From NCBI RefSeq assembly GCF_000160075.2, contig NZ_KI535340.1, forward strand, positions 1,065,724 through 1,129,723: a stretch of DNA of 64,000 bases, read 5' to 3'. This DNA is from Abiotrophia defectiva ATCC 49176. Lineage in GTDB: Bacteria > Bacillota > Bacilli > Lactobacillales > Aerococcaceae. The translations under genes and the position numbers were made by a program. This document shows, in pieces, positions 49,126 to 57,884 of the stretch (within the stretch, counting starts at the first letter, position 1; every line of letters starts with the position of its first letter). The notes under the pieces are model-generated. The model was not told where the DNA came from. It was given only the letters and a program-made list of their open reading frames with translations, and searched no databases.

Positions 49126-49312
49126 CCTTGGCCTGGTCGGGTGCTGAGGGCAAAGTGGGCCCTTGTGGCGGGACCGGCTCCAGCCTCGCCGGGCGAGTCT
49201 TCCGGCTTGCCGGTCTATGGTGGCCTAAGTCGCTAACGCTCCAAGGCCACTCATACGTCCGCCTTCCTTGAGGCCACAAGGACCACTTTGCCCGCACCCG
49301 GCCTGGACAAGG
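49126..49312 (+). repeat. Nested palindromic intergenic element, copy C
   Basis: Nearly identical to copy B over the left arm and first 80 nt (GGGCAAAGTGGGCCCTTGTG, CTCGCCGGGCGAG). The core TATGGTGGCCTAAGTCGCT is kept; the right arm is GAGGCCACAAGGACCACTTTGCCC and reaches CAAGG near 49312. Confidence 0.9.
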
Positions 49313-49326
49313 CTGGGGAGTAGCTA

Positions 49327-49501
49327 GGAAATTGGGGCTCAAGCCAAAGACTTGGCCTGGGGCTGGACCGGTTCGAGCCTGGCCAGCCAGTCTCTCGCCT
49401 TGCCTAGCTATTGAGTCCCTAAGTCGCTACGCTCCGAGGGCCTCTAATACGCTAGTCATCCCTTTAGCCCCTGGCGCAAGTCTTTGGGTGCCCCAATTTC
49501 C
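49327..49501 (+). repeat. Nested palindromic intergenic element, copy D (divergent arms)
   Basis: Arms GGAAATTGGGG..CAAAGACTTG..TGGGGCT (from 49327) and AGCCCCTGG..CAAGTCTTTGGG..CCCCAATTTCC (to 49501) are complementary to each other but unrelated to the arms of copies B and C. The core is a degraded version (CCCTAAGTCGCTACGCTCC, near 49423). The remaining sequence to 49639 holds the promoter region (TATAAT 49592-49597) of the next gene. Confidence 0.85.
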
Positions 49502-49638
49502 TTAAGTTAGTGCCGAAGTCAGGGGGACAAACTTGTCGAAAAAGCCCTGTATTTAAATGAAGTAGGCCTATTTATTTTTGTTTTAGAGGGCTATAATAAG
49601 GGTGTAAGCAGAATTATCAGTCAAAAGGAGGAAGCGTC

Positions 49639-49959
49639 ATGTTTGTTGAAAATGATTATATCTTGCGCCAAATTAAGCAGGTCATTCGTAATTTGGCGGG
49701 ACTCTTGAATTTGCAGACGGTTTTTGATTTGCTGAGTGACACTATCGACGTTCAGGATGAAGCCACCGTTCTTAGGGTGACCAATGATTACTATGCGGAA
49801 TTAATCCGTATAAAATCCCAAAGTAAAGGGGCGGACTATCTCAAAAGATTGAGTGAGACTTCTGGCGTGTCCCTTGAAGCCCTAAATAAACTGATAGACG
49901 GGCAAGAGATTCTGGATCAAGAACAAGTAGCACTTCTAAAAGCCTACTTTGGGGATTAA
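49639..49959 (+). CDS. Small helical protein (DUF6483-like)
   Basis: 106 residues, all-helical and acidic overall. The start VENDYILRQIKQVIRNLAGLL resembles the N-terminus of DUF6483 proteins, a poorly studied Firmicute family; the match is by pattern only. There is no signal peptide or membrane helix. AAAAGGAGG precedes ATG 49639. Its upstream region is homologous to that of the lipoprotein gene at 47809, so both may share regulation. Confidence 0.6.
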   Translation: MFVENDYILRQIKQVIRNLAGLLNLQTVFDLLSDTIDVQDEATVLRVTNDYYAELIRIKSQSKGADYLKRLSETSGVSLEALNKLIDGQEILDQEQVALLKAYFGD

Positions 49960-50066
49960 TAGAGTGGATGTGTGTCGGTATTTTCGCTAAATCCTTTAGA
50001 AAAATAAGACTTGAAGCCAGATAGACTCATAAATCTTGTTGGCTACACAAAATTTTTCGCTCTCTA

Positions 50067-50253
50067 GGCTTGGCAAGGCGGCTGCGGGGCAAAGTAGCCC
50101 TTGTGGCATTAGGATGGCGGGCGTATGAGTGGCCTTGGAGCAAAGCGACTTAGGCCACCATAGACCGCCAAGGCGGAAGACAGCCGCAGGCTGGCTGAAG
50201 TCGGTCAGCCACAAGGGCCTTGCTTTGCCTAGAGCAGCCACCGCGGCCAAGCC
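50067..50253 (-). repeat. Nested palindromic intergenic element, copy E
   Basis: Arms GGCTTGGC..GGCTGC (from 50067) and GCAGCC..GCCAAGCC (to 50253), then GGCAAAGTAGCCCTTGTGGC (50088-50107) against GCCACAAGGGCC..GCTTTGCC (50208-50229). The core GAGTGGCCTTGGAGCAAAGC to TAGGCCACCATAGACCGCC is in the same orientation as copy A. It fills the gap between 49959 and the terminator at 50278. Confidence 0.9.
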
Positions 50254-50277
50254 AGAACAAGGCAGAAGCAGTAAGAC

Positions 50278-50304
50278 AAAAAGAGGCCCATGGGCCTCTT
50301 TTTC
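50278..50304. terminator. Bidirectional terminator
   Basis: AAAAAGAGGCCC and GGGCCTCTTTTT adjoin around AT as a perfect palindrome; serves the convergent DUF4097 operon. Confidence 0.9.
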
Positions 50305-50312
50305 TATCTCGA

Positions 50313-51182
50313 TTATTCTGAGAATTGGACGCTAACATTGCCAGTTGACGAGTGGGCCTTGACTTTCTTGCTGGCGCCTTCGTTTTCTTGGGTTTTGTTG
50401 CCCATGGTCTTGGTGTCGATTTGATAGTCCTTGCGTTTGCCTTGAATCGTGGCCTTAATATCACCCGTTGAAGAGGAGAGTTCAATGTCTGGGACATCAT
50501 TCAAATCCTGAATGTCCAGGCTCCCAGTTGAACTATTGGCCTTGAAGGTCGTGCCACTAGCCTGGGTTTGCTTGGTGCGGATATCACCCGTTGAAGCAGA
50601 TAGGTCAAAGTTTTGGCCGGAAACCTGGTCAAGGCTAATCTTACCCGTCGAGGCAGAGACGTTAATATCCTTGCTAGCCTTAACCTTTTCTAGCTGGATG
50701 TCGCCGGTCGAGTCATCGAGCTTGAGGTTGTCCTTGAGGTTAAGGTCGCTGACGGTGATAGAGCCAGTCGAGGTTTTGACGTCCACTTTGGCAGCCAGTT
50801 CCTTAGGAAGGGTAATGTTGATCTTGTGGGAATTGAAGATACCGAAGGGGTTGAAGACCCAGAAATTGAAGAAGAAGAACTGGCCCTTGGATTGCATAAT
50901 CAGGCGGGAGCCTTCTTGCTTGATGTTATAGTTGATGCTGCGATCTTCGGTATAGTCAATCTTGATGTCGGATTGGTCAGCTCCTGTGACGGTCACATCA
51001 GCAATCGAAGCCTTGACGACCAACTCGGTCACATCGCTAGCTGAGGCTTGGTATTGCTTGTTCTCTGGCGTTCCGGCCATACTGAAGCGGGTTAGGTCGC
51101 CACCCGATAGGGCGAAGGCCGTCCCAATGGACATCATGCCTAATATAATGAGAACAATGGCGATTTTAGTCAGGTTTTTCAT
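50313..51182 (-). CDS. DUF4097 beta-solenoid protein (LiaG-like), membrane-anchored
   Basis: 289 residues. An N-terminal hydrophobic helix (about 5-25) anchors or exports it. The rest is a repeated beta-solenoid with the recurring S-S-T-G-[DS]-[IL] turn (seven or so times: STGSITV, STGDIQL, STGKISL, STGDIRT, STGSLDI, STGDIKA, STGNVSV), the DUF4097 signature. Such proteins accompany DUF1700 and PadR genes and stress-response (Lia) systems; binding partners are unknown. It is the last gene of the leftward padR operon, 24 bp after the DUF1700 gene. Confidence 0.88.
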   Translation of the reverse strand: MKNLTKIAIVLIILGMMSIGTAFALSGGDLTRFSMAGTPENKQYQASASDVTELVVKASIADVTVTGADQSDIKIDYTEDRSINYNIKQEGSRLIMQSKGQFFFFNFWVFNPFGIFNSHKINITLPKELAAKVDVKTSTGSITVSDLNLKDNLKLDDSTGDIQLEKVKASKDINVSASTGKISLDQVSGQNFDLSASTGDIRTKQTQASGTTFKANSSTGSLDIQDLNDVPDIELSSSTGDIKATIQGKRKDYQIDTKTMGNKTQENEGASKKVKAHSSTGNVSVQFSE

Positions 51183-51206
51183 AAATAAGCTCCTTTCTAG
51201 GTGAGT

Positions 51207-51776
51207 CTAGTCGCGACGAGAGTGAATCCAGCGCAGTCGATGGTTGAGATTGCGAAAGCCGCGTTGGGCCCATGGCAAGAATAGGAGGCCTAGACCGACT
51301 AGGGAAAGACCTGCCCCGAAGTTGAAGAGGGCATTAATCAGGTTGAAACCGGAGGTGAAGGGGCTGGTCACTACCAGGAAAGCCCCACCGATGATAAAGG
51401 CAAAGACCGTGGCATAAAAGGCGAAAAGTAGGGCCGCCATAATCAAAACCAAGCCTAAGCCTAGAGCGCCGAACATTATAATAATTGGCAACAAGAGGGG
51501 GAAGGTCAGGGCAATCAAGACCCATTGTCCACCCGAAATAGGGCGTTTGGGTTTGAGTTTTTGCTTGACCCGTTCAAAGGGTGACATTTCCGCTAGAATC
51601 CGGTTAGCAATTTCATCTAAGTCACCCAAGTCAGCTACGGCTTGGTCCTCAGTCATGCCCTCGTCTAGGCGGTCATCAATCATCTCATCGAAGAAGGACA
51701 GGGTGGTGGCCAGTTCTTCCTCGGGCAGGTCAGCCAAGCGCCCGGCTAGTTGGTGTTTGAAGTCGTATCTATTCAT
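51207..51776 (-). CDS. DUF1700 (HAAS) membrane protein
   Basis: 189 residues. The N-terminal helical HAAS domain (about 1-65: NRYDFKHQLAGRLADLPEEEL ..., DEGMTEDQAVADLGD) is followed by three or four membrane helices and a basic C-terminus. HAAS proteins typically form operons with PadR regulators and DUF4097 proteins, as here. ATG 51776 is 9 bp from AGGAG; the in-frame ATG at 51785 abuts it. The start overlaps the end of the padR gene by 8 bp, so expression is coupled. Confidence 0.88.
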   Translation of the reverse strand: MNRYDFKHQLAGRLADLPEEELATTLSFFDEMIDDRLDEGMTEDQAVADLGDLDEIANRILAEMSPFERVKQKLKPKRPISGGQWVLIALTFPLLLPIIIMFGALGLGLVLIMAALLFAFYATVFAFIIGGAFLVVTSPFTSGFNLINALFNFGAGLSLVGLGLLFLPWAQRGFRNLNHRLRWIHSRRD

Positions 51777-52086
51777 GTCGATCATCTCCTAGGATAAAGT
51801 GGTAGGCTTTCATGACGGCGTCCCAGTCCTGGAGAAAGTTCTGGATTTGACTGTGGCCGACATGGGTCAGGCGGTAGTACTTGCGTAGACGTCCCTTATG
51901 CTCAATCGAGTAGGCAGCCACCGCCTGGTTGGCTTCCAGTCGCTTGAGGATGGGGTAGAGGGTGGATTCGGAGATCGGAATGTATTCCGACACATCTTTG
52001 ACAATTTTGTAGCCGTAGGAGTCTTCTTGGCGCAGGGCGGCCAATACACAGACTTCCAAAAGGCCACGCTTGAGTTGAGCTTCCAT
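51769..52086 (-). CDS. PadR-family transcriptional regulator
   Basis: 105 residues, the short PadR-s2 type. Winged helix: LKRGLLEVCVLAALRQEDSYGYKIVK, recognition helix ISESTLYPILKRLE, wing HKGRLRKYYRLT with the conserved R-K-Y-Y. It represses its own operon in most known cases; a matching palindrome lies in its promoter. The operon continues with the DUF1700 and DUF4097 genes, suggesting control of a cell-envelope stress function. Confidence 0.92.
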   Translation of the reverse strand: MEAQLKRGLLEVCVLAALRQEDSYGYKIVKDVSEYIPISESTLYPILKRLEANQAVAAYSIEHKGRLRKYYRLTHVGHSQIQNFLQDWDAVMKAYHFILGDDRHE

Positions 52087-52108
52087 AGGCGTTCTTCCTT
52101 TCTACACC

Positions 52109-52140
52109 TATACTATACGACACATAGTATAATGCGTCAA
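52109..52140 (-). promoter_or_regulatory. padR operon promoter with palindromic operator
   Basis: Minus strand: TTGACG (52140-52135), 17-bp spacer, TATAGT (52117-52112). The inverted repeat TATACTAT-N7-ATAGTATA (52109-52131) covers the -10 and spacer, in the manner of PadR operators. Confidence 0.85.
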
Positions 52141-52195
52141 GAGATATTCTGTTATAAATAGTAAAATCGGTCTTAAGTCTGAGAAAAAAGAGGGG

Positions 52196-52246
52196 TTTAC
52201 AAATGTAACCTAAGGTGTTATACTATAAATGAGGATTACGCTTGTA
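52196..52246 (+). promoter_or_regulatory. copA promoter with two cop boxes
   Basis: TTTACA (52196-52201), 17-bp spacer, TATACT (52219-52224). TACAAATGTA at 52198-52207 fits the CopY consensus TACAnnTGTA and overlaps the -35. TACGCTTGTA at 52237-52246, just past the -10, fits it except for one base. Confidence 0.88.
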
Positions 52247-52279
52247 ATCCTAAAAATGAGATTAAGGAAGGTGATGACC

Positions 52280-54748
52280 ATGTCACAAGAATATGCGGTT
52301 CAAGGCTTGTCTTGCGCTTCCTGCGCCCATGCCGTAGAAGTGGCCCTGCAGGCCGTAACGGGCGTCAAGTCAGCACAAGTGAATTTAGCAACTGAAAAAG
52401 TCAGCCTGGAGACAGAAGGGAGTGTCAGCCCCCTAGACTTGCAGGCAGCGGTCCAGGCGGCCGGTTATGATTTGGTCCTGCCCCAAGTGACGCAAAACTT
52501 CGCCCTGACAGGCATGTCCTGTGCTTCTTGCGCGGCCAATATTGAGTCTGCAGTCAGCAGCCTGCCAGAAGTCAGCGCGGCTAGCGTCAATCTGGCCACT
52601 GAAGTCCTGTCGGTGACCTACCAGCCAGGCGCTATTAATGAAGAAATAATTTGCCAGACCGTGGCAGAGGCCGGCTATCAAGCCCAAGTCCTAGCAGATC
52701 AAGCTGGAGCTAGCCAAGCGCAAATCCAGCAAGAGGCGGATCAAGCGGCCCAAGCCAAGGCCAGTCACCAAGCAGCCCTCTGGCGTCGTTTCTGGCTGTC
52801 GGCCATTTTCGCCTTGCCACTGCTCTGTCTAGCCATGGCCGAAATGGTGGGCCTGACCCTACCAACTTGGCTCAGCCATCGCGGGGGTGGTCAGCTCTTT
52901 GTTAGTCTGCAACTGGCCTTGACCCTGCCTATTCTCTGGCTGGGGCGGTCCTTCTTCCTAAATGGCTTCAAGCATTTAGTCAAAGGGCATCCTAATATGG
53001 ATTCTCTGGTGGCCCTGGGAACGAGTGCGGCGGTAGCCTATAGTCTCTATAGTAGTATTCAAGTCTGGTTGGGCGACCACCATGCGGCCATGTCTCTCTA
53101 TTATGAGTCAGCCGGCGTCATCCTGACCCTGGTGACACTGGGTAAATATTTCGAAGCTCGGTCCAAGGGCCAGACTTCAGCTGCCATTCAGGCCCTGATT
53201 AAGCTTGCCCCTCAAGAGGCTCAGGTCTTACGAGAGGGCCAGGAAGTGACCCTGCCACTGGACCAAGTCCAAGTGGGCGACCTAGTTCGGGTCCGTCCTG
53301 GACAAAAGATTCCGGTCGACGGCCGGGTAGTGGAGGGCCAATCTTGGGTGGACGAGTCCATGTTGACCGGTGAGAGCCTGCCGGTTGCTAAAAAGGTAGG
53401 CGACCAAGTGGTAGGCGCCAGCCTCAACCAGCAAGGGTCTTTAATTGTTGAAACCAATAAAGTGGGCCAAGACACCACCTTGGCGCAGATTATTCATTTA
53501 GTTCAAGCAGCTCAAGGCTCTAAGGCGCCTATTGCCCAATTGGCTGACCGGGTTTCGGCTGTCTTCGTGCCGGTAGTTATGACCTTGGCTCTAGTGGCTG
53601 GTCTGGCCTGGTACCTGATTGGCGGCCAGTCCTGGGCCTTTGCCTTGACCATTAGCATTGCAGTCCTCGTGATTGCCTGCCCATGTGCGCTGGGTCTGGC
53701 CACGCCAACCGCCATTATGGTGGGGACCGGTAAAGGGGCTGAGCAGGGCATCTTGATTAAGTCCGGGACCGCTCTGGAAATGGCCCACCAAGTGGACGCC
53801 GTAGTCTTGGATAAGACGGGGACCCTGACCCAGGGCCAACCCCAAGTGACCGATGTCCTGCCTCTGACAGGCTGGACGCCAGATCAGTTACTGGCCTTGG
53901 CAGCTGCGGCTGAAGTTAACTCTGAGCACCCACTGGGTCAAGCCATTGTGGCCGGGGCCCGTGAGCGGGAGCTGGCTTTGCCTGAAGTGACTGACTTCCA
54001 ATCACTGACCGGGTCGGGGATTCAGGTTCGGGTAGATCAGGCGACTTATTACCTGGGCAACCGACGGCTCATGCAAGAGCAGGGGCTGGATTTGGGTCAG
54101 GCAGAAGATCAGGCGGCGGCTTTGGCGGCTGGGGGCAAGACGCCAATTTATGTGGCTAATGAGCATGAGCTCCTAGGCCTGATTGCGGTAGCCGACCCGC
54201 TTAAGGAGACTAGTCCCGAGGCTGTCCGACGCCTCAAGGCCATGGGCTTGCAGGTTATTATGTTGACGGGCGACAATGCCAAGACGGCGCAGGCTTTGGC
54301 TGCAGAAGCTGGCATTGACCAAGTCATTAGTGACGTTCTGCCTGCGGACAAGGCCCAGGTAGTGGCTGATTTGCAGGCTAAGGGACTCAAGGTAGCCATG
54401 GTAGGGGACGGCATTAATGATGCGCCAGCCCTGGCCCAGGCAGATGTGGGCTTGGCCATTGGCCGAGGGACGGACGTAGCCATCGAGTCGGCCGACATGG
54501 TCCTCATGGGCTCTGACCTGACCAGCGTGGCGACTGCCATCAAGCTTAGTCAGGCCACCATCCGCAATATTAAAGAGAACCTATTCTGGGCTTTTGCCTA
54601 CAATGTGTTGGGCATCCCAGTAGCCATGGGGGTCTTGCACCTCTTTGGCGGGCCGCTCCTCAACCCAATGTTGGCGGGCGCGGCCATGAGCTTCAGCTCC
54701 GTCTCAGTCATTGTCAATGCCTTGCGCCTACGTCGTTTTAAGGCTTAA
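52280..54748 (+). CDS. copA: Copper-exporting P1B-1 ATPase
   Basis: 822 residues. Two N-terminal heavy-metal-associated domains with CASCA motifs (near residues 12 and 86), eight membrane helices with the copper motif CPC in [16 protein letters not shown] (near 467), TGES in the actuator, DKTGT (Asp near 513), HP in SEHPLGQAI, and [10 protein letters not shown]. The later membrane motifs YN..GIP and M..SS ([19 protein letters not shown]) are those of Cu(I) pumps. It expels Cu(I) from the cytosol. Two ATG codons (52274, 52280) are available; 52280 has the better distance to AAGGAAGG. copZ follows 20 bp downstream. Confidence 0.97.
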   Translation: MSQEYAVQGLSCASCAHAVEVALQAVTGVKSAQVNLATEKVSLETEGSVSPLDLQAAVQAAGYDLVLPQVTQNFALTGMSCASCAANIESAVSSLPEVSAASVNLATEVLSVTYQPGAINEEIICQTVAEAGYQAQVLADQAGASQAQIQQEADQAAQAKASHQAALWRRFWLSAIFALPLLCLAMAEMVGLTLPTWLSHRGGGQLFVSLQLALTLPILWLGRSFFLNGFKHLVKGHPNMDSLVALGTSAAVAYSLYSSIQVWLGDHHAAMSLYYESAGVILTLVTLGKYFEARSKGQTSAAIQALIKLAPQEAQVLREGQEVTLPLDQVQVGDLVRVRPGQKIPVDGRVVEGQSWVDESMLTGESLPVAKKVGDQVVGASLNQQGSLIVETNKVGQDTTLAQIIHLVQAAQGSKAPIAQLADRVSAVFVPVVMTLALVAGLAWYLIGGQSWAFALTISIAVLVIACPCALGLATPTAIMVGTGKGAEQGILIKSGTALEMAHQVDAVVLDKTGTLTQGQPQVTDVLPLTGWTPDQLLALAAAAEVNSEHPLGQAIVAGARERELALPEVTDFQSLTGSGIQVRVDQATYYLGNRRLMQEQGLDLGQAEDQAAALAAGGKTPIYVANEHELLGLIAVADPLKETSPEAVRRLKAMGLQVIMLTGDNAKTAQALAAEAGIDQVISDVLPADKAQVVADLQAKGLKVAMVGDGINDAPALAQADVGLAIGRGTDVAIESADMVLMGSDLTSVATAIKLSQATIRNIKENLFWAFAYNVLGIPVAMGVLHLFGGPLLNPMLAGAAMSFSSVSVIVNALRLRRFKA

Positions 54749-54768
54749 GTCTAAAACGAGAGATTATA

Positions 54769-54969
54769 ATGGAAAAAACTTATCTAGTAGAAGCCATGAA
54801 ATGTGGTGGCTGTGCCAAGAATATTGAGAACTCGCTTAGCCAGGTAGCCGGCGTCCAAGCCGTCACCACCGACCTGGCCAGCAAAAGCGTGACCGTCACC
54901 GGTCAGGTAGACCAAGCCAGCTTGCAAGAAGCCTTGGCGCAAACTAAATATGTCCTGGCTCCTAAGTAG
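54769..54969 (+). CDS. copZ: Copper chaperone CopZ
   Basis: 66 residues, a single HMA domain with the metal site MKCGGCAKNIE (Cys near 12 and 15). It shuttles Cu(I) to CopA or the CopY repressor. The CGGC rather than CASC or CGHC core is slightly unusual but common in short Lactobacillales CopZ proteins. It is in one operon with copA; no copY gene is seen beside them. Confidence 0.9.
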   Translation: MEKTYLVEAMKCGGCAKNIENSLSQVAGVQAVTTDLASKSVTVTGQVDQASLQEALAQTKYVLAPK

Positions 54970-55054
54970 TTGGGTTAAGGAGAGAGACTAGCTCTATGGG
55001 GATGGTCTTTTTTCTTGGGTTTTGATGGAGGAAGGGAGCCCGACTTTGGGAGCT

Positions 55055-55256
55055 AGTGGTCCACTCTCCAGAGTGGACCACTAGCTAGGGTGGAAAGGCC
55101 GGAAAAGGGTTGGAAAAAGGGGAAAATGGGAAAGCCAGTGGACCACTTTGGAGAGTGGACCACTAGCTGGGGCGAAAAGGGCGGAAAATGGCTGGAAACC
55201 TGGGAAAATGTCAGAGCCAGTGGACCACTTTGAAGAGTGGACCACTGGCTGGGGCG
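55055..55256. repeat. 82-bp periodic array of paired 11-bp palindromes
   Basis: The palindrome AGTGG[AT]CCACT occurs six times, in three pairs. Pair members start 17 bp apart (55055/55072, 55137/55154, 55219/55236) and pairs start exactly 82 bp apart. The 54-bp spacers are related purine-rich sequences (AGCTGGGGCGAAAAGGGCGG type, GGAAAA runs), so the array is a tandem repeat of about 2.4 units, not a CRISPR. It lies in the 448-bp gap between copZ and dps. The rest of the gap up to the dps promoter (TATAAT 55364-55369) shows nothing else. Confidence 0.92.
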
Positions 55257-55417
55257 GCTTGCCTTTCTTGGCCTTGCTTAGCCTGTTCTTCTAATAACAA
55301 GACCTAGGTTTATATGGTTCTCAATAAAAAGTGCATATTCCTTGCTTTACTATCTAAGAGGTCTATAATGGTAGATAGATAGGGAAATCCTATCAAAAAG
55401 TAAAGGAGTGTTTGATT

Positions 55418-55846
55418 ATGTCAACCGTTCAACGTCTTAACGAAATCACAGCCAACTTAGGTGTTTTATATGCGAAATTGCATCAACACCACTTCTATGT
55501 AAAGGGCCAAGACTTCTACAAATTGCACGAACTTTTCGAAACTCAATATAACGAAGTTCACGAACAATTTGACGAAGTAGCCGAACGCATCCTCATGATT
55601 GGCGGCAAGCCAGTCTCAACTTTAGGTGAATTCTTAGCCTTGGCAACCATCAAGGAAGCACCCTACACGACTGAAAAATCAGCGCGCCAAATGGTCGAAG
55701 AAACAGTTGCCGACTTCGAGCTCTTCCGCACTCAATTGGAAGCTGCCATTCGTTCTGACATCGATGAAGTCAGCCAAGACCTCTTGATTGGCATGAAAGC
55801 TGTCTACGACAAGCACTTGTGGACCATGAAGGCTTACTTGGGCTAA
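55418..55846 (+). CDS. dps: Dps-type miniferritin
   Basis: 142 residues. The first helix ends in HQHHFYVKGQDFYKLHELFE with the ferroxidase His/Asp/Glu residues at subunit interfaces, followed by FDEVAERILMIGGKPVSTL, the typical Dps second helix and turn. It assembles into a 12-mer that oxidises and stores iron and protects DNA from peroxide. The start is ATG 55418 after AAAGGAG; an in-frame TTG at 55412 is less likely. Highly biased codons suggest strong expression. A promoter (TTGCTT, 16 bp, TATAAT) lies at 55342-55369; no clear PerR box was found. Confidence 0.93.
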   Translation: MSTVQRLNEITANLGVLYAKLHQHHFYVKGQDFYKLHELFETQYNEVHEQFDEVAERILMIGGKPVSTLGEFLALATIKEAPYTTEKSARQMVEETVADFELFRTQLEAAIRSDIDEVSQDLLIGMKAVYDKHLWTMKAYLG

Positions 55847-55868
55847 AAAATATCAAATGAAGGAGTTG

Positions 55869-55894
55869 GGAGCCGTCTTCCGGCTCCTTTTTTT
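55869..55894 (+). terminator. Rho-independent terminator after dps
   Basis: GGAGCCG and CGGCTCC arms followed by seven T. Confidence 0.9.
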
Positions 55895-56004
55895 GCGTTT
55901 ATTTTGGCTAATGGCCCTATGATTTTTATCACTTTTATGTTAGTCTAAACGAGACCCAGTTCTCGGGACTGGATAAGTTTAGATTAAGATAATGAGGAAG
56001 TTCT

Positions 56005-57783
56005 ATGTCACCTACCCATACACACCACAAACCCCAACCCATCCGTCAGACCCTAAGTTTGATTAGGCGCCATGCCTTGGTCCTGCTGTCCATGGGGACG
56101 GCCCTGCAATTCCTAGTCAGTGGGCTAGGGGCTGGGCTGCTGGTCTATCTCTTCCGGCTGGCTCTGATAGCAGCCGACCAGACCAATCTGGATAAGAACA
56201 ATATTAGTCATCTGCTGGCTAACCCGCTCTCTATTGGTATTCTGCTGGCCCTGGGGGCGGTCTTTGCCTTGCTCTTCTACCTGGAACTGTCGGCCATAGC
56301 ATATGTGATTGATGCCTGTCGCCAGGGCAAACGCCTGTCCTATCGAGGTTTGCTGACCCATTCCCTGGGCCGGCTCAAATCCTTGACCGGGTTGGACTTT
56401 GTTAGTTTTTTTGGCTATTTGCTCATTACCTTGCCAGTCAGTGGCTTGGTCCTCGAGTCCAGTCTGACGGAGGGCATTTATGTGCCGGAATTCATTACGG
56501 GTGAATTGATGAAGACCCCCATGGGGACGGTTATGGTGGGGCTGGTTTTTCTAGTCCTATCCTATCTCAACCTGCGTCTGATTTACACGGTTCCCCTCAT
56601 GGTCATTGGCGACCAGGCCTTCTCCCAATCGCTTAAAATGAGTTGGCAGGCCACGCGCCAGGGCAAGCGCAAGCTAGTGGGCGCCTTGCTGGGCTTTGAA
56701 GTAATCCTGGCTATCTTGGGCTTTCTATTTATTATTCTAGGTGCCAGCCTAGCCTTCCTAATCAATACAAAGGGCGATAATCTCTGGTTCCAGGCCGGCG
56801 TCCTGACCCTCTATCGGGGCGTCAACTTTGCCTTTGGTCTCTTCACCAAGGTGGGCGTCATGTCCATTCTCTTGATTTTCCTGGGGCGGCCTTTGGAAAG
56901 TCAGCCTTACTTGCTAGCCCAGGACAAGGGCAAACGCGGTTGGCGCTTCTATCTGCTGCTAGCCTTGCTGGGAGCCATGGCCTATGGGTCGGCGGCCTTT
57001 GAAGTCTTTAGCAGTGGACTTAACACTAAGCAGCAGGTCGTGGCCCATCGGGGCTATGTGGCCGAGGGAGTAGAGAATACTATCCCAGCCCTGGAAGCGG
57101 CGGCTGCCCAAGGGGTAGACCAGGTAGAGATGGATATTCTGCTGACCAAGGATTTGCAGTTTGTGGTCATGCACGACTATAACCTCAAGCGCCTGGCTGG
57201 CCTTGACCGCCGGGTTCAGGACATGACGCTGGCGGAAGTGGAGGGCCTGACCGTGCACCAGGACGGCCTGGAGGCCACCATTCCTTCCTTTGACGCCTAT
57301 GTCAAACGAGCCAAAGAACTGGGCGTCAAGCTCCTAGTCGAGCTCAAGCCTCACGGGGGCGAGCCTGACAATTACGCTCAAATTTTTATCGACAAGATGC
57401 GTCAGCTGGGTGTGGAGACCCAGTATAAGACCATGTCCTTAGACCTCAAGGTCATGGAAGAAATTGAGCGGCTAGCGCCAGAAATCGAGACCGGCTATGT
57501 CATTCCCATCCAGCTAGGGGGATTTGGCGACAATCAGGTAGACTTCTTCGTCATCGAAGACTTCTCCTATCAGGACTACTTGGCTGACCAGGCCCACGAC
57601 AGGGGCAAGGCCGTCTATGTCTGGACCATTAATGATAATGAAAAAATCCGTAAATACCTGCAAAAACCGGTCGATGCCATTATTACGGACCAGCCGGATC
57701 AAGTGGCCAGCATCAGACAAAAGCTCCAGTCCCATAAGGGCAACTACTTGGACTACCTGCTACAGTTAGCTTCGGGTAACTAG
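56005..57783 (+). CDS. Membrane glycerophosphodiester phosphodiesterase
   Basis: 592 residues. The N-terminal 335 residues form a GPDPase membrane domain with about seven to eight helices, the C-terminal part (about 345-580) a GDPD TIM barrel. Catalytic motif VVAHRGYVAEGVENTIPA (His and Glu), then VEMDILLTKD and VVMHDYNLKRL with the second catalytic His, and later ELKPHGG. It hydrolyses glycerophosphodiesters, perhaps from membrane lipids or lipoteichoic acid, on the outside of the membrane or at its surface. It is monocistronic. The downstream 230 bp holds the queF control region. Confidence 0.92.
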   Translation: MSPTHTHHKPQPIRQTLSLIRRHALVLLSMGTALQFLVSGLGAGLLVYLFRLALIAADQTNLDKNNISHLLANPLSIGILLALGAVFALLFYLELSAIAYVIDACRQGKRLSYRGLLTHSLGRLKSLTGLDFVSFFGYLLITLPVSGLVLESSLTEGIYVPEFITGELMKTPMGTVMVGLVFLVLSYLNLRLIYTVPLMVIGDQAFSQSLKMSWQATRQGKRKLVGALLGFEVILAILGFLFIILGASLAFLINTKGDNLWFQAGVLTLYRGVNFAFGLFTKVGVMSILLIFLGRPLESQPYLLAQDKGKRGWRFYLLLALLGAMAYGSAAFEVFSSGLNTKQQVVAHRGYVAEGVENTIPALEAAAAQGVDQVEMDILLTKDLQFVVMHDYNLKRLAGLDRRVQDMTLAEVEGLTVHQDGLEATIPSFDAYVKRAKELGVKLLVELKPHGGEPDNYAQIFIDKMRQLGVETQYKTMSLDLKVMEEIERLAPEIETGYVIPIQLGGFGDNQVDFFVIEDFSYQDYLADQAHDRGKAVYVWTINDNEKIRKYLQKPVDAIITDQPDQVASIRQKLQSHKGNYLDYLLQLASGN

Positions 57784-57849
57784 CGCCGGGCAAGTGCCTG
57801 AAGTTTTCGGATGGCCAAGCCCATCTCCCGCTAGGGCTTCAATTTCTAC

Positions 57850-57878
57850 TTGGTCTCCTAGGCCAATTGTGCTATAAT
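57850..57878 (+). promoter_or_regulatory. queF operon promoter
   Basis: TTGGTC (57850-57855), 17-bp spacer, TATAAT (57873-57878) with TG one base before it (extended -10). Confidence 0.8.
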
Positions 57879-57884
57879 AGCTCT

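Noticed and set aside
55055..55256. Possible CRISPR array
   Set aside because: Repeats are 11-bp palindromes in pairs and the intervening sequences resemble each other; no cas genes nearby. It is a tandem repeat.
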